Shown: positions 52,772 to 61,707 of the stretch, piece by piece
How positions within the stretch are numbered: position 1 is the stretch's first letter
Layout: the number at the start of each line of letters is the position of its first letter
NCBI RefSeq assembly: GCF_020037125.1
Contig: NZ_JAIQDG010000047.1
Span: 1-64,000 of the forward strand
Direction: 5' to 3'
Length of the DNA stretch: 64,000 nucleotides
From: Myxococcus sp. RHSTA-1-4
GTDB taxonomy: Bacteria; Myxococcota; Myxococcia; Myxococcales; Myxococcaceae
Notes under the pieces: model-generated
The model's database searches: none
Seen by the model: the letters and a program-made list of their open reading frames with translations, nothing else
Told to the model about the DNA's origin: nothing
Translations under genes and position numbers: made by a program

Positions 52772-53290
52772 TCACGATTCCGCGCCCAGCCGCTCCAGCA
52801 GCAGCGTGAGCGCGCGGTCCGCGATGGCGCGGCGCACGCCGCTCCGGTCTCCCGCGAAGACGTGGCGCTCCACCGTCACCCGCCCGCCCCGGCGCAGCAC
52901 CGCGATGAAGGCCAGCCCCACCGGCTTTTGCGGCGTGCCCCCCGCCGGCCCGGCGATGCCCGTCTCCGCCACCGCCCAGTCCGCGCGAGAGCGCTCCAGC
53001 GCGGCCCGCGCCAGCGCCTCCACCGCCTCCGCGCTCACCGAGCCGTGTGCCTGGAGCAGCTCCAGCGGCACCCCGAGCTGCTCCACCTTGGACTCGTTCG
53101 AGTACGGAATGAACCCTCGTTCCACCACCGCGGACGCCCCCGGCACGTCCGTCAGCCGCGCGCACACGAGCCCGCCGGTGCACGCCTCCACCAGCGCCAG
53201 CCGCGCGCCTGTCTCCCGGCAGCGCCGCAGGACCTCCGCCGCCAGCACGTCCGTTGTCTCGCTCGTCATGGGGGTTCCATCCACCATCAT
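52772..53290 (-). CDS. pncC: CinA C-terminal-domain amidohydrolase (NMN deamidase type)
   Basis: 172 residues. The CinA_C/PncC family motifs are present: LALVEACTGGLVCARLTDVPGAS (Thr/Gly-rich loop with the catalytic Ser/Thr region), GFIPYSNESKVEQLGV and ETGIAGPAGGTPQKPVGLAFIAV. PncC removes the amide from nicotinamide mononucleotide in pyridine-nucleotide salvage. The protein has only this domain, as stand-alone PncC/YgaD proteins do. ATG 53290 overlaps the upstream methyltransferase stop (ATGA) and has GGAGGG upstream. Confidence 0.88.
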   Translation of the reverse strand: MMVDGTPMTSETTDVLAAEVLRRCRETGARLALVEACTGGLVCARLTDVPGASAVVERGFIPYSNESKVEQLGVPLELLQAHGSVSAEAVEALARAALERSRADWAVAETGIAGPAGGTPQKPVGLAFIAVLRRGGRVTVERHVFAGDRSGVRRAIADRALTLLLERLGAES

Positions 53291-54402
53291 CCGCGTCCCT
53301 CCGCCGGCCTCGCGCCCAGCACCGCCACCAGCATGTCATCCCGGTAGCAGATGCCCACGCAGCCGCGCTCGCGGCGCAGCGACACCGCCGGGTGGACCTC
53401 CGCGGGCCGCACCTTCTCCAGCGCCTCCATCGGCACGAAGCCCGCGCGGCGCAGCCTGTCCATCCAGGACGGCGCCGTCTCGTGGCGCTCGCAGCGCGCC
53501 GACTCGTCCACCGTGCCCACGACGTCGTCCACCTCCCGGCCGAAGAACCGCTTTATCGCCGCCCGGTCCTCGCGTGGCACGTCCAGCGTGTCCAGCAGCT
53601 CGAACACACGTGTGAAGTGGTTCCACGCATTGCGGAAGCGCTCGCGCACCGGCGCGCGGTGGTGGTCCACGTGGGGCTCGCACAGCACCAGCCCCACCGG
53701 CGCCAGCCCGCGCAGGCGCCGCAGCACCGCGTCACGCGCCTCGCCCTGCCCTCCGGGCTCCTCGGCCACGTGGTGCAGCGCGAACGCGCCGTTGACCACC
53801 AGCGGGCGGGGCACGCCGCGCAGCGCCGCCCACGTCGCCTCGGTCAGCCCCTCCACCGGGGACTCGATGTCCACGAAGCGCACGGTGGCGCCCACCTCCC
53901 GCGCCGCCTCCGCCACCGTGGCCTCCGCCTGGCGCAGGCTCGAGCCGCTCGGGTCCACCCCCACCAGCGTCAGCCGGCGCGGCAGCGCGCCCGCCTTCGC
54001 CAGCTCCCGCAGCAGGCCCCGCGCCTGCCGCCCCTGGCCGATGCCCACGTCCAGCAGCGTGGCCTCGGGGTGCCCGCGCAGCAGGTCCGCCAGCACCGCG
54101 TTGGCCACCGCGTCCGCCGTGGAGGCCAGGGGCATGTGCGTCACCAGCAGGCGGAACAAATCAATCTGGCTCGCCCCCCGCTCCGGCTCCTCGTTCAGGT
54201 ACGGGTTGCCCGGTACCGCCCCCGCGCCCTCCAGCCGGCGCGAGATGGCCCTGGCGAAGAGGAGGTAGTGCAGGTCCTCCGGCACGGCCCCCACGTCCAG
54301 CAGCGCATGCAGCGAGCAGAGCACCTCCGCCGCCTCCGCCTGACGTCCTGCCAGCGCATACTCCAGTCCCTGGAGCAGCAGCGAGTCCTTCGGCGTGCGC
54401 AT
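53287..54402 (-). CDS. GRAS-like SAM-dependent methyltransferase
   Basis: 371 residues from ATG 54402 (GGGAGGG upstream). Residues about 78-130 read IDLFRLLVTHMPLASTADAVANAVLADLL and TLLDVGIGQGRQARGLLREL, then LTLVGVDPSGSSLRQAEATV, a Rossmann methyltransferase motif I in the style of bacterial GRAS-domain proteins. Later parts (LVVNGAFALHHVAEE and VLCEPHVDHH) fit the same family, and CERHETAPSWMDRLRRAGF closes it. Bacterial GRAS proteins are thought to methylate or bind small molecules. It is coupled to the PncC gene. Confidence 0.72.
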   Translation of the reverse strand: MRTPKDSLLLQGLEYALAGRQAEAAEVLCSLHALLDVGAVPEDLHYLLFARAISRRLEGAGAVPGNPYLNEEPERGASQIDLFRLLVTHMPLASTADAVANAVLADLLRGHPEATLLDVGIGQGRQARGLLRELAKAGALPRRLTLVGVDPSGSSLRQAEATVAEAAREVGATVRFVDIESPVEGLTEATWAALRGVPRPLVVNGAFALHHVAEEPGGQGEARDAVLRRLRGLAPVGLVLCEPHVDHHRAPVRERFRNAWNHFTRVFELLDTLDVPREDRAAIKRFFGREVDDVVGTVDESARCERHETAPSWMDRLRRAGFVPMEALEKVRPAEVHPAVSLRRERGCVGICYRDDMLVAVLGARPAEGRG

Positions 54403-54818
54403 GGGTCCCTCCCGTCCCAGCACCGCGTGCGGCACGGAGGCCGAGCCTCCGCGCATTCACCTGGTGCGAAAAAGAGTAGTGATGCTCTCGCCCGCACTTC
54501 TCGCGAACGAGGCGGCCTGCCCCTCCCTCCGTGTGATGACGCACAGGCCACATGCCTGCCCGGGCCGGAGAGGGTCCGTCGGCCTACATTTCACCGGGAC
54601 GCAGGTGCAACATGACTTCAGATACGGGAGCGGCCTCCACCCGCGAGCACTGAAGGTCCAGCACACCCGGCTCACCCCGCGAGCCAGGAGAGCTGTCCGC
54701 GGCCATGCGCGAGTGTCCCACCCGCGGACCATCGTGGCGCCAGGAAGCCAGCACCACCTTCCGCCCCCATTCGCGGCACCGGGCAGACGGCCGGCGACGC
54801 CATGTCGAGGGAGGACCC
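54403..54818. other. 416-bp intergenic region, no gene seen
   Basis: It lies between divergent genes (methyltransferase and LVIVD protein). The part near 54450-54490 is the least GC-rich and is the likeliest promoter site. A GGGAGGACCC ribosome site precedes the ATG at 54819. No repeats or stable hairpins stand out. The open frame through it has shadow composition. Confidence 0.5.
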
Positions 54819-56513
54819 ATGGCAGGAGCAGTGAGGACGTGCCTGACGTTCGCGGCGCTGCTGGCGCTCACGTGGCCGGCGCGGGGCGCGGCGCAGGAGC
54901 CGCAGGACTTCAACTCGAGGCACCCGCGCTTCCCGCCCGTCGTGGACACGCCCTTCAAGAAGGTGCCGCGCCCCATCATCGGCGCGCTCCGCCAGCCGCT
55001 TCATGAGTTGCCGCAGAACGACAACTTCGAGCTGATGGGCTACAACCCGCTGCCCAACCCGGGAGACACCATCGCCCGCGGCCGCAACGGCCCCACGGGC
55101 ATCTCCGGTGACTGTCTCTACGTGGGCAGCCGCATCGGCCGGAGACCCGGCACGGGCCCCGCGTTCGGCACCCCGCCCATGCCGCCCGAGGTGCTCATCG
55201 TCGACATCTCCAACCCGCGCAGGCCGAAGGTCGTGGGCGCGCTCCCGACGATTCTCAACGCCACGTCGCGCGAGCTGCGCACCATCCCCGACGCGAACAC
55301 GCTCATCATCATGAACTTCCGGGAGACCGGCCCGGACAGCGGCGAGGTGAACAACTACCAGATTTATGACATCACCGACTGCCGCCGCCCGGTGCTGCGG
55401 CAGACGATTTCGCTCGGCATCGACCGGCCGCACGAGTTCTTCCTGTGGAGGGACCCGCGCGAGCCCGCGCGCTTCCTCCTCTACTCCTCCATCCACCTGG
55501 GCGACGTGCGCGAGCCGTCCCTGCGCGTCTTCGAGCTGATGGCGCCCCCGGCCGGCCCCATCAGCCCGGAACCGGTGGCCACCTTCACCCTCACGCCCGC
55601 CGTCCCACGTGTGCAGCCGGTGGAGCCCTTCGAGTGGCGCGACGACCACTTCGTCTTCGACACGGAGAAGCCTCCCGTCCAGCGCAACAACGTCCACTCC
55701 ATGTCCGTCTCACAGGACGGCACGCGCGTGTACGTGGCCAACATCCACGGCGGCTACTACGTGCTGGACAGCTCCAGGCTGGCCAACCGGGAGCCGTGCA
55801 CCCGCGACACCATCACCGAGGACGAGACGAGCAACACCGACCCCAACCTGTGCCTGCGCAAACTCAACCCGGACCCGGACGCGCGCGTGGACTTCACGCC
55901 GCCGTACGCATGGACGGAGCACTCGGTGTACCCGGTGCCGGGCCGGCCCTACCTCATCATCTCCGGCGAGCGGAACGGCACCGACACCTGCCCGTGGAGC
56001 TGGGGCCACATCCTGGACATCTCCAACGAGCGGCGTCCACAGGTCGTCTCGCGCTACATGGTGCCGGAGAACCTGGAGCCCAACTGCGTGCCCGGCGGCC
56101 CGGGAGACCCGTCGCTCCTGCGCGAGTTCTCCCCGCACCAGCAGCTCGTCTTCCCCAACCTCTTCTTCGTCTCCTGGTACTCGGCGGGGCTGCGGGTCTG
56201 GGACATCGCCAACCCCGTGCTCCCCATGGAGGTGGGCGTCTACGTGCCCAGGCCAGCCTCGCGCGTGGTGGAACGCTTCCGCGAAAGCCCGGACGTGTGG
56301 ATGTGGCCGCACCCCATCCTCTACAACGGGCTCATCTACATCACCGACGAGAACAGCGGCCTCTACGTGCTGCGCTACAAGGGGCCCCGTGCCAACGAGC
56401 TGCCCCGCGAGGGGCTCTTCGTCAGCAACACCAACTTCCTGGCGCCTCCGCCGCTGCCCCCGCGCCCCGGCGCCCAAGGCCCTGGAATCACGGCCCGCCG
56501 GAAGAATAATTGA
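54819..56513 (+). CDS. Secreted LVIVD-repeat beta-propeller protein
   Basis: 564 residues from ATG 54819; signal peptide with cleavage near AARGAAQ (about 25). LVIVD-type repeats are visible: PEVLIVDISNPRRPKVVGAL, NYQIYDITDCRRPVLRQTI, VYVANIHGGYYVLDSSR, GHILDISNERRPQVVSRY and LRVWDIANPVLPMEVGVYV. Such repeats form beta-propellers on the cell surface or in the periplasm. No catalytic motif is seen. It precedes a TonB-dependent receptor on the same strand by 126 bp and might provide its ligand or partner. Confidence 0.78.
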   Translation: MAGAVRTCLTFAALLALTWPARGAAQEPQDFNSRHPRFPPVVDTPFKKVPRPIIGALRQPLHELPQNDNFELMGYNPLPNPGDTIARGRNGPTGISGDCLYVGSRIGRRPGTGPAFGTPPMPPEVLIVDISNPRRPKVVGALPTILNATSRELRTIPDANTLIIMNFRETGPDSGEVNNYQIYDITDCRRPVLRQTISLGIDRPHEFFLWRDPREPARFLLYSSIHLGDVREPSLRVFELMAPPAGPISPEPVATFTLTPAVPRVQPVEPFEWRDDHFVFDTEKPPVQRNNVHSMSVSQDGTRVYVANIHGGYYVLDSSRLANREPCTRDTITEDETSNTDPNLCLRKLNPDPDARVDFTPPYAWTEHSVYPVPGRPYLIISGERNGTDTCPWSWGHILDISNERRPQVVSRYMVPENLEPNCVPGGPGDPSLLREFSPHQQLVFPNLFFVSWYSAGLRVWDIANPVLPMEVGVYVPRPASRVVERFRESPDVWMWPHPILYNGLIYITDENSGLYVLRYKGPRANELPREGLFVSNTNFLAPPPLPPRPGAQGPGITARRKNN

Positions 56514-56639
56514 AGGGGGTGTGCGCCAATCGGCCGGCTGGGGTGTCTAGGAATGGCCTTTCCCGGCTGATATATGCGCCGCCCGCGAATACCACTGGCC
56601 GGAGTGACTGTTTCGCGAGCCTCGGCCCTGGTATGCGCG

Positions 56640-59405
56640 ATGCAACTGCGACATAAGCGCCTTTTTCTTCCGCTCCTGCTCCTCCTGGTGGTGTGGCCCG
56701 GCTTCGCGGGCGCCCAGGGCGTGCCGTCCCCCGCCAGTGAGCACCGCGCCGTGGAGGTGGACGTCCAGGCCTCCGACGGGGGCACCTCCATCTCCGCCGA
56801 GGACGCCGCGCGCCTGGGCCTCTCGCCGCGGAGCGGCGAGGCGAAGCTGGAGCCTCCCTCGCTGGTGACGGAGTCCCCCGCCGCGTGGCCGGAAGGGCTG
56901 GAGGGCACGCCCGGCGAAGTGACGCTGGAACTGCTCGTGGACGAGCAGGGCGCGGTGGCCGAGGTGAAGGTGGTGCAGGCCCCCGCCGAGCCGCGCCTCA
57001 CCGAGGCCGCGCTGAAGGCCGCGCCGGGCCTGCGCTTCACCCCGGCCACGCTGGGCGGACAGCCGGTGGCGGTGCGCCTGCCCTTCGTCTACCGCTTCGA
57101 GCCGCCCGTGCAGGTGCCGGCCGCCACCGCGCGCATCCAGGGGCAGGTGCGCGCCCGCGGCACGCGCCGTCCCCTGGCGGACGCCTCGCTCTTCCTCGAC
57201 GGCGGCGCCGAGCCCGCGGGCACCGTGGACACGGAAGGCCGCTTCACACTGGAGGTCCCTCCCGGAGCACACAAGGTGGAGGTACGCGCGCCCGGCCACC
57301 AGCCCGCGACGTTCGAGGAGATGGTGACGGAGGGCCAGTCCGTCCAGGTCGTCTACCGGCTGCAGCCCGGCGTGGTGAATCCCTACGAGACGGTGGTGCG
57401 CGACGAGCGGCCGCGCACGGAAGTCACGCGCGTCAGCCTGCATGAGCAGGAGATTCGCGAGGTGCCCGGCACACTGGGCGACCCGTTCCGCGTCGTCATG
57501 CTGATGCCGGGCGTGGGCAGCATCGCCTCCGGCGTCAGCTACCCGGTGGTGCGCGGCAGCCAGCCCGCGGCGACGGGCTTCTTCCTCGACGGCGTGCGCA
57601 TCCCCATGCTGTACCACCTGCTGCTGGGGCCCGCGGTGGTGCACCCGGACTTCATCGACACCGTGGACTTCTACCCGGGCACGCCGCCGGTGCAGTTCGG
57701 GCGCGTGCTGGGCGGCGCGGTGGAGGGGCGGCTGTCCCGGCCCCGCGAGGACCGGCTGCACTTCACCGCGTACGCGGACCTGCTCAACACCGGCGGCTTC
57801 ATCGAGTACCCCTTCGAGGAGACGGGCACCTCCGTCAGCGTCGCCGGCCGCGTCAGCTACTCCGCGCTGCTGATTTCGCTGGGGGCCAACCTCGTCAACT
57901 CGGCGGAAGCGGAGAAGGTGCGCGCCAACTTCTGGGACTACCAGGCACGCGTGGAGCAGAAGGTGGGCCAGGGCCGGCTGCGGCTGTTCGCGCTGGGAAG
58001 CTCGGACGACGTGGGGGCGAGCGCGGGAGAGGAGTACGCGGGAGACACGGGTGGCGGCGTGGTGTCCCGCTTCCACCGCGTGGACCTGCGCGGCACGCAC
58101 CCGCTGGCGGGCGGCGAGGCGGAGGTGGGCTTCACCGTGGGCTGGGACGCGGTGGGCCTCACCGGCGAGGAGACACGGCTCCAGCAGAGCGGCGCGCTCC
58201 GCGCGGAGCAGGTGGGCGAGTACGGGCTGGAGCAGACGAGCCTCGCGCTGCGCGCGGGCTGGAAGAAGCGCCTGTCCGGCACGGTGGAGGTGGCCGTGGG
58301 CGGAGACGTGGAGCACCGGCGCGCCGCCACCGTCATCACCGGCACGGCCATTGCCCCGGGCTACCGGCCCGGCAGCGAGCCGGACCCGCTGAAGAGTCCC
58401 TCCTCGCTGGCCACCTTCTCGGGCGCGTACGCCACGGCGACGTGGAGCCCCACGGAGCGCTGGCTCCTCCAGCCCGGCCTGCGCGTGGACGCCTACCACC
58501 TGGTGCCCGGCATCACCCACACCGTGGCGGAGCCGCGCCTCACCGTGCGCCACCGGCTGACGGACACCCTCACCCTCAAGGGCGGCGCGGGCCTCTTCCA
58601 CCAGCCGCCCACCGTGCTGCTGCACCTGCCCGCGGTGGACACCGCCGGCCTGCGCTACGGCCTGCAGGAGGGCGCCCAGTTCGACGTGGGCGCCGAGTGG
58701 AAGGCCCTCGAAGGACTGGAGCTGAGCGCGGACGCCTTCTACAACCCGCTGTCGCGCACGGTGGAGTTCGACGTGGCGGACGTGGCGGAGAACCGGCGCC
58801 GCAACGGGCTGGAGGGAGAGGACCCGGCCGCCAGCGGCTACGCGTATGGCTTCGAGCTGATGGCCCGCCACCCGCTGGGCCGCGACTGGTTCGGCTGGGC
58901 CTCCTACAGCTTCCTCCAGAGCCGGCGCCGCGTGCGCTACGAGCGGTACGGCGACGACAACCGGGTGGTGGAGTCGGTGGATGGCACCCTGCCCTTCGCC
59001 TTCGAGCAGGCCCACGTCTTCAACGCGGCGCTCAGCTACAAGTTCGGCAACAACTGGACGGTGGGCACGGTGGTGCACTTCAACACCGGCCGCCCCGAGT
59101 CCGGACAGGTGACGACGCAGACGCACCGCCTCGCGCCGGGCCGGGACGGGCGTCAGGAGTGGGTGCGCCAGGACGAGGACCGCGTGGAGCGGCTGGGCAA
59201 CTTCTTCCGCGTGGACTTCCGCGTCGCGAAGTCCTGGGCCATGGAGGACTTCACGCTCGACGCGTACCTGGACGTCCTCAACATCTCCGCCCAGCAGGAG
59301 GTGTTCGGCTACGAGTACCTCCACGACGAAGCGGGCAGCCCGGTGCGCAACCCGCTGCGCCTGCCCATCATCCTCCCCCTCTTCGGACTCAAGGGGACGT
59401 ACTGA
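56640..59405 (+). CDS. TonB-dependent receptor with fused N-terminal TonB-C domain
   Basis: 921 residues from ATG 56640, which begins a signal peptide (LFLPLLLLLVVWPGFAGAQ); an ATG 22 codons upstream is possible. Domain order: a TonB C-terminal-like domain (about 70-145: GEVTLELLVDEQGAVAEVKVVQAPAEP, then LRFTPATLGGQPVAVRLPFVYRF); a carboxypeptidase-regulatory-like beta-sandwich (about 155-235); a plug (about 240-380, with VVRGSQPAATGFFLDGVRIPML); and an outer-membrane beta-barrel to a terminal aromatic residue (ending LFGLKGTY). A TonB-C domain is normally on a separate inner-membrane-anchored protein; its fusion to a receptor is unusual but known in myxobacterial-type genomes. Confidence 0.85.
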   Translation: MQLRHKRLFLPLLLLLVVWPGFAGAQGVPSPASEHRAVEVDVQASDGGTSISAEDAARLGLSPRSGEAKLEPPSLVTESPAAWPEGLEGTPGEVTLELLVDEQGAVAEVKVVQAPAEPRLTEAALKAAPGLRFTPATLGGQPVAVRLPFVYRFEPPVQVPAATARIQGQVRARGTRRPLADASLFLDGGAEPAGTVDTEGRFTLEVPPGAHKVEVRAPGHQPATFEEMVTEGQSVQVVYRLQPGVVNPYETVVRDERPRTEVTRVSLHEQEIREVPGTLGDPFRVVMLMPGVGSIASGVSYPVVRGSQPAATGFFLDGVRIPMLYHLLLGPAVVHPDFIDTVDFYPGTPPVQFGRVLGGAVEGRLSRPREDRLHFTAYADLLNTGGFIEYPFEETGTSVSVAGRVSYSALLISLGANLVNSAEAEKVRANFWDYQARVEQKVGQGRLRLFALGSSDDVGASAGEEYAGDTGGGVVSRFHRVDLRGTHPLAGGEAEVGFTVGWDAVGLTGEETRLQQSGALRAEQVGEYGLEQTSLALRAGWKKRLSGTVEVAVGGDVEHRRAATVITGTAIAPGYRPGSEPDPLKSPSSLATFSGAYATATWSPTERWLLQPGLRVDAYHLVPGITHTVAEPRLTVRHRLTDTLTLKGGAGLFHQPPTVLLHLPAVDTAGLRYGLQEGAQFDVGAEWKALEGLELSADAFYNPLSRTVEFDVADVAENRRRNGLEGEDPAASGYAYGFELMARHPLGRDWFGWASYSFLQSRRRVRYERYGDDNRVVESVDGTLPFAFEQAHVFNAALSYKFGNNWTVGTVVHFNTGRPESGQVTTQTHRLAPGRDGRQEWVRQDEDRVERLGNFFRVDFRVAKSWAMEDFTLDAYLDVLNISAQQEVFGYEYLHDEAGSPVRNPLRLPIILPLFGLKGTY

Positions 59406-59406
59406 C

Positions 59407-60729
59407 ATGCGCCATCGCCTGCTCCCGCTGTCACTCCTCGCGCTCCTCGCCTCCGGCTGTGAGCGGATGCCGGAGGACCCCATCTTCGTCCACGGCCGGC
59501 TGCTGCACGCGGACGGCTCCCCCCGCGCGGACACACCCCTGCGGCTGGAGCGCGCGCGTGTGTACTCCTACGGCTCCAGCGTTCCCGAGGAGGAGCGGGA
59601 CACGCGCTTCAAGCCGTACTCGGAAGGGGCCAGCAGGGCCTCCGGGGACTTCACGCTGGAGGCGCTCGCCGGCGACACCGCCGTGGAGGAGCTCAACGGT
59701 TACGAGCAGTACCACTTCCGCGTGGTCCCTCCTCTGGACGAGGACGGCCACGGCGTCTTCGTCGCCTTCGTCTTCTGGGACGACGTGGAGCTGCCGGAGA
59801 TGCGGCCGTGGGATTCGGGCCTCACCGTGAGCGACGGGCTCCAGGGCCCCACGCTGTCCTTCGGCGCCGCGCCGCCCGTGCCACAGACGCCCCCCTCCGC
59901 GAAGCTGACGGAGTACTGGGACCAGAACACCAACACAACGATGCCCCTCTCTCCCAGCACGCCCGAGCCGGTGATGCACCTGCACGGCGAGGGCGGACTG
60001 GTGTGGCAGTGGTTCCGCGCCACCTCGCCCTGGACGCCGAGCCCGTACGTGCTGGAGGACTTCGCGGGCGTGGAGGCGCAGCTGCGCGCGCTGAGCGCGG
60101 GCCTCTGGTTCTTCAACCCGCTGGGCGGCGAGAGCAGCACCCTCGACTTCCGCATGGAGTGGCGCACCCCGCGCAAGGCCCTGCCCGTGGGGACGCTCCG
60201 CCCCGTCAGCCGCGGCGCCGCGTGCAGCCCGGCGCCGGTGGAGGGCCCGTGCCCGTACACGGACGGGAAGCTCACCGTCCAGGAGACACATCCGGGAAGC
60301 CAGCAGCCCGGCCCGGGGAACGAGGGGGGCTTTGGCGTGGAGGCGCTGACCTTCACGCTGAACGCGCCCGCCCGCCCGCGCCGGCTGGTGATTCGCGGCC
60401 TGGAGACGACGCTCAACTACCTGGACCGCATCCGGGTGGTGCTGGAGGGAAGCGGGGACGGCGACACCTGGGGGCGCCTGGCGGACATCCCCGTCATCCA
60501 CTTCGACAAGAACGACTCCCGCCGGAACTACTACCAGTACCCGCTCTTCGGCACCGACGCGGCCAGCCCCTTCGACCCGCCGATGGACGCCTACACGCCC
60601 TCTCTCTACCTCGACGAGCCCCTCACCGGTGACGCCCCGGTGCGCTACCTGCGGCTGCGCGTGACGGCCGAGGACGGAGAGAGCGCGGGCCGGCTGTACT
60701 CGCTGGCCGAGCTCTCCGTGTTCGAATAG
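59407..60729 (+). CDS. Lipoprotein partner of the TonB-dependent receptor
   Basis: 440 residues. Signal peptide with lipobox LLASGC (Cys18). It begins with a small beta-sandwich (VHGRLLHADGSPRADTPLRLERARVY), and the C-terminal part (about 295-440: VEALTFTLNAPARPRRLVIRGLETTLNYLDRIRVVLEGSGDG...) resembles a discoidin/F5-F8-type carbohydrate-binding fold. It starts one base after the receptor stop, so the two are one operon. This receptor-plus-surface-lipoprotein pairing resembles SusC/SusD systems in layout only; no SusD sequence is seen. The ligand is unknown. Confidence 0.72.
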   Translation: MRHRLLPLSLLALLASGCERMPEDPIFVHGRLLHADGSPRADTPLRLERARVYSYGSSVPEEERDTRFKPYSEGASRASGDFTLEALAGDTAVEELNGYEQYHFRVVPPLDEDGHGVFVAFVFWDDVELPEMRPWDSGLTVSDGLQGPTLSFGAAPPVPQTPPSAKLTEYWDQNTNTTMPLSPSTPEPVMHLHGEGGLVWQWFRATSPWTPSPYVLEDFAGVEAQLRALSAGLWFFNPLGGESSTLDFRMEWRTPRKALPVGTLRPVSRGAACSPAPVEGPCPYTDGKLTVQETHPGSQQPGPGNEGGFGVEALTFTLNAPARPRRLVIRGLETTLNYLDRIRVVLEGSGDGDTWGRLADIPVIHFDKNDSRRNYYQYPLFGTDAASPFDPPMDAYTPSLYLDEPLTGDAPVRYLRLRVTAEDGESAGRLYSLAELSVFE

Positions 60730-60744
60730 GCGCCCGGACGCGCG

Positions 60745-61317
60745 TCAGAAGTGGCCCCCCAGCCCGAAGACGGCGCGGTCGTTGACGAACCCCACCGTGG
60801 GGGCAAGCCCGAAGGGTAGGGCCGGCCTGTCCCGCGCCGCGCGCGAGCGGGAGCGCTTCGCGGCCTCCTCGACCTCGACGCAGTCCTCGTCCTCCTCGGT
60901 GCACTCCTCGGAGCAGGCACCACCGGCACAGGCCAGGATGAGGAGGTAGGTCAGGCCGGCCGCGGCCCCCAGGGCCAGCCCCCCGAGCAGGATGCTGTCG
61001 CATTCCCTGTCGCCCGCTCCCGCGGCGACACAGAGGGTGATGCCGGTGATGAACCCGGCCCCGGTGAGTATCAGGGGCACCAGCCAGACGTGCGTCGGGA
61101 TGAGGGGCTCCTCCTCGGTGCCGGTGACGCTGGCGGACGAGAACGCTCGCGCGCGGTTGCCTCCCGCCCATCCGCGCATCAGCGGAGTGCCCCTGTCCAG
61201 CAGGCGCGCGGACCGCGTGCCCGAGGAGAAATCGAACGCGCGGCTCTCCGCTCTCACCACCGCGGGGGACAGGAACCACAACCAGAGCAAGGTGAACGCG
61301 ACGGCACGCCTCTTCAT
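60745..61317 (-). CDS. Small membrane protein of unknown function
   Basis: 190 residues from ATG 61317 (MKRRAVAFTL), with a signal peptide and two hydrophobic segments (about 76-98 and 105-125). A Cys-rich, acidic stretch (CAGGACSEECTEEDEDCVEVEEA) follows them. The C-terminus FVNDRAVFGLGGHF could be an outer-membrane-type end. I do not recognise a family. It converges on the lipoprotein gene across 15 bp. Confidence 0.6.
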   Translation of the reverse strand: MKRRAVAFTLLWLWFLSPAVVRAESRAFDFSSGTRSARLLDRGTPLMRGWAGGNRARAFSSASVTGTEEEPLIPTHVWLVPLILTGAGFITGITLCVAAGAGDRECDSILLGGLALGAAAGLTYLLILACAGGACSEECTEEDEDCVEVEEAAKRSRSRAARDRPALPFGLAPTVGFVNDRAVFGLGGHF

Positions 61318-61707
61318 ACGACGGCTCCCACGAGGTGGACCCGGCCGGCCACACGCGGTGGCAACAGCAAGCCCCATGCCCCGCGAGGTGAGAGGAACAT
61401 CGCGGCCCCCCGCGGCCGGGCCGTGCAGCGCGTTGCACACGTGAGCGTCGCCCCCGAGGCATGGATGTCGCGCCCGTGACGGGGACCTGGCATCACGCGG
61501 TTACGACATCCATGTCAGTGCGGCGCACTACCGGTGCGTACGCTCCCGCCGCGTGTGGCCGGACCCGCGGCGACAGCGCTCCCACCTGTGGTTCGGCGCC
61601 TACGACACCAGCCTCTCGACGGGCAGGGGCCACCAGGCTGTGCATGGAGACGCTGAAGGTGACGGCCCCCGGCGGGCCGGAGCGGATTCCTTGACCCCCG
61701 CGCTCCC
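61318..61707. other. 390-bp divergent intergenic region
   Basis: It lies between the small membrane protein and the transpeptidase. No gene is credible: the open frames here are short and Arg-rich. It should hold two promoters, but I cannot point to convincing boxes. No long palindrome was found. Confidence 0.5.

Noticed and set aside
56547-59534. A 995-codon open frame antisense to the TonB-dependent receptor
   Set aside because: His/Arg/Val/Gly-rich shadow composition with no domain, fully opposite a gene with clear domains. High-GC codon bias keeps the antisense frame open.
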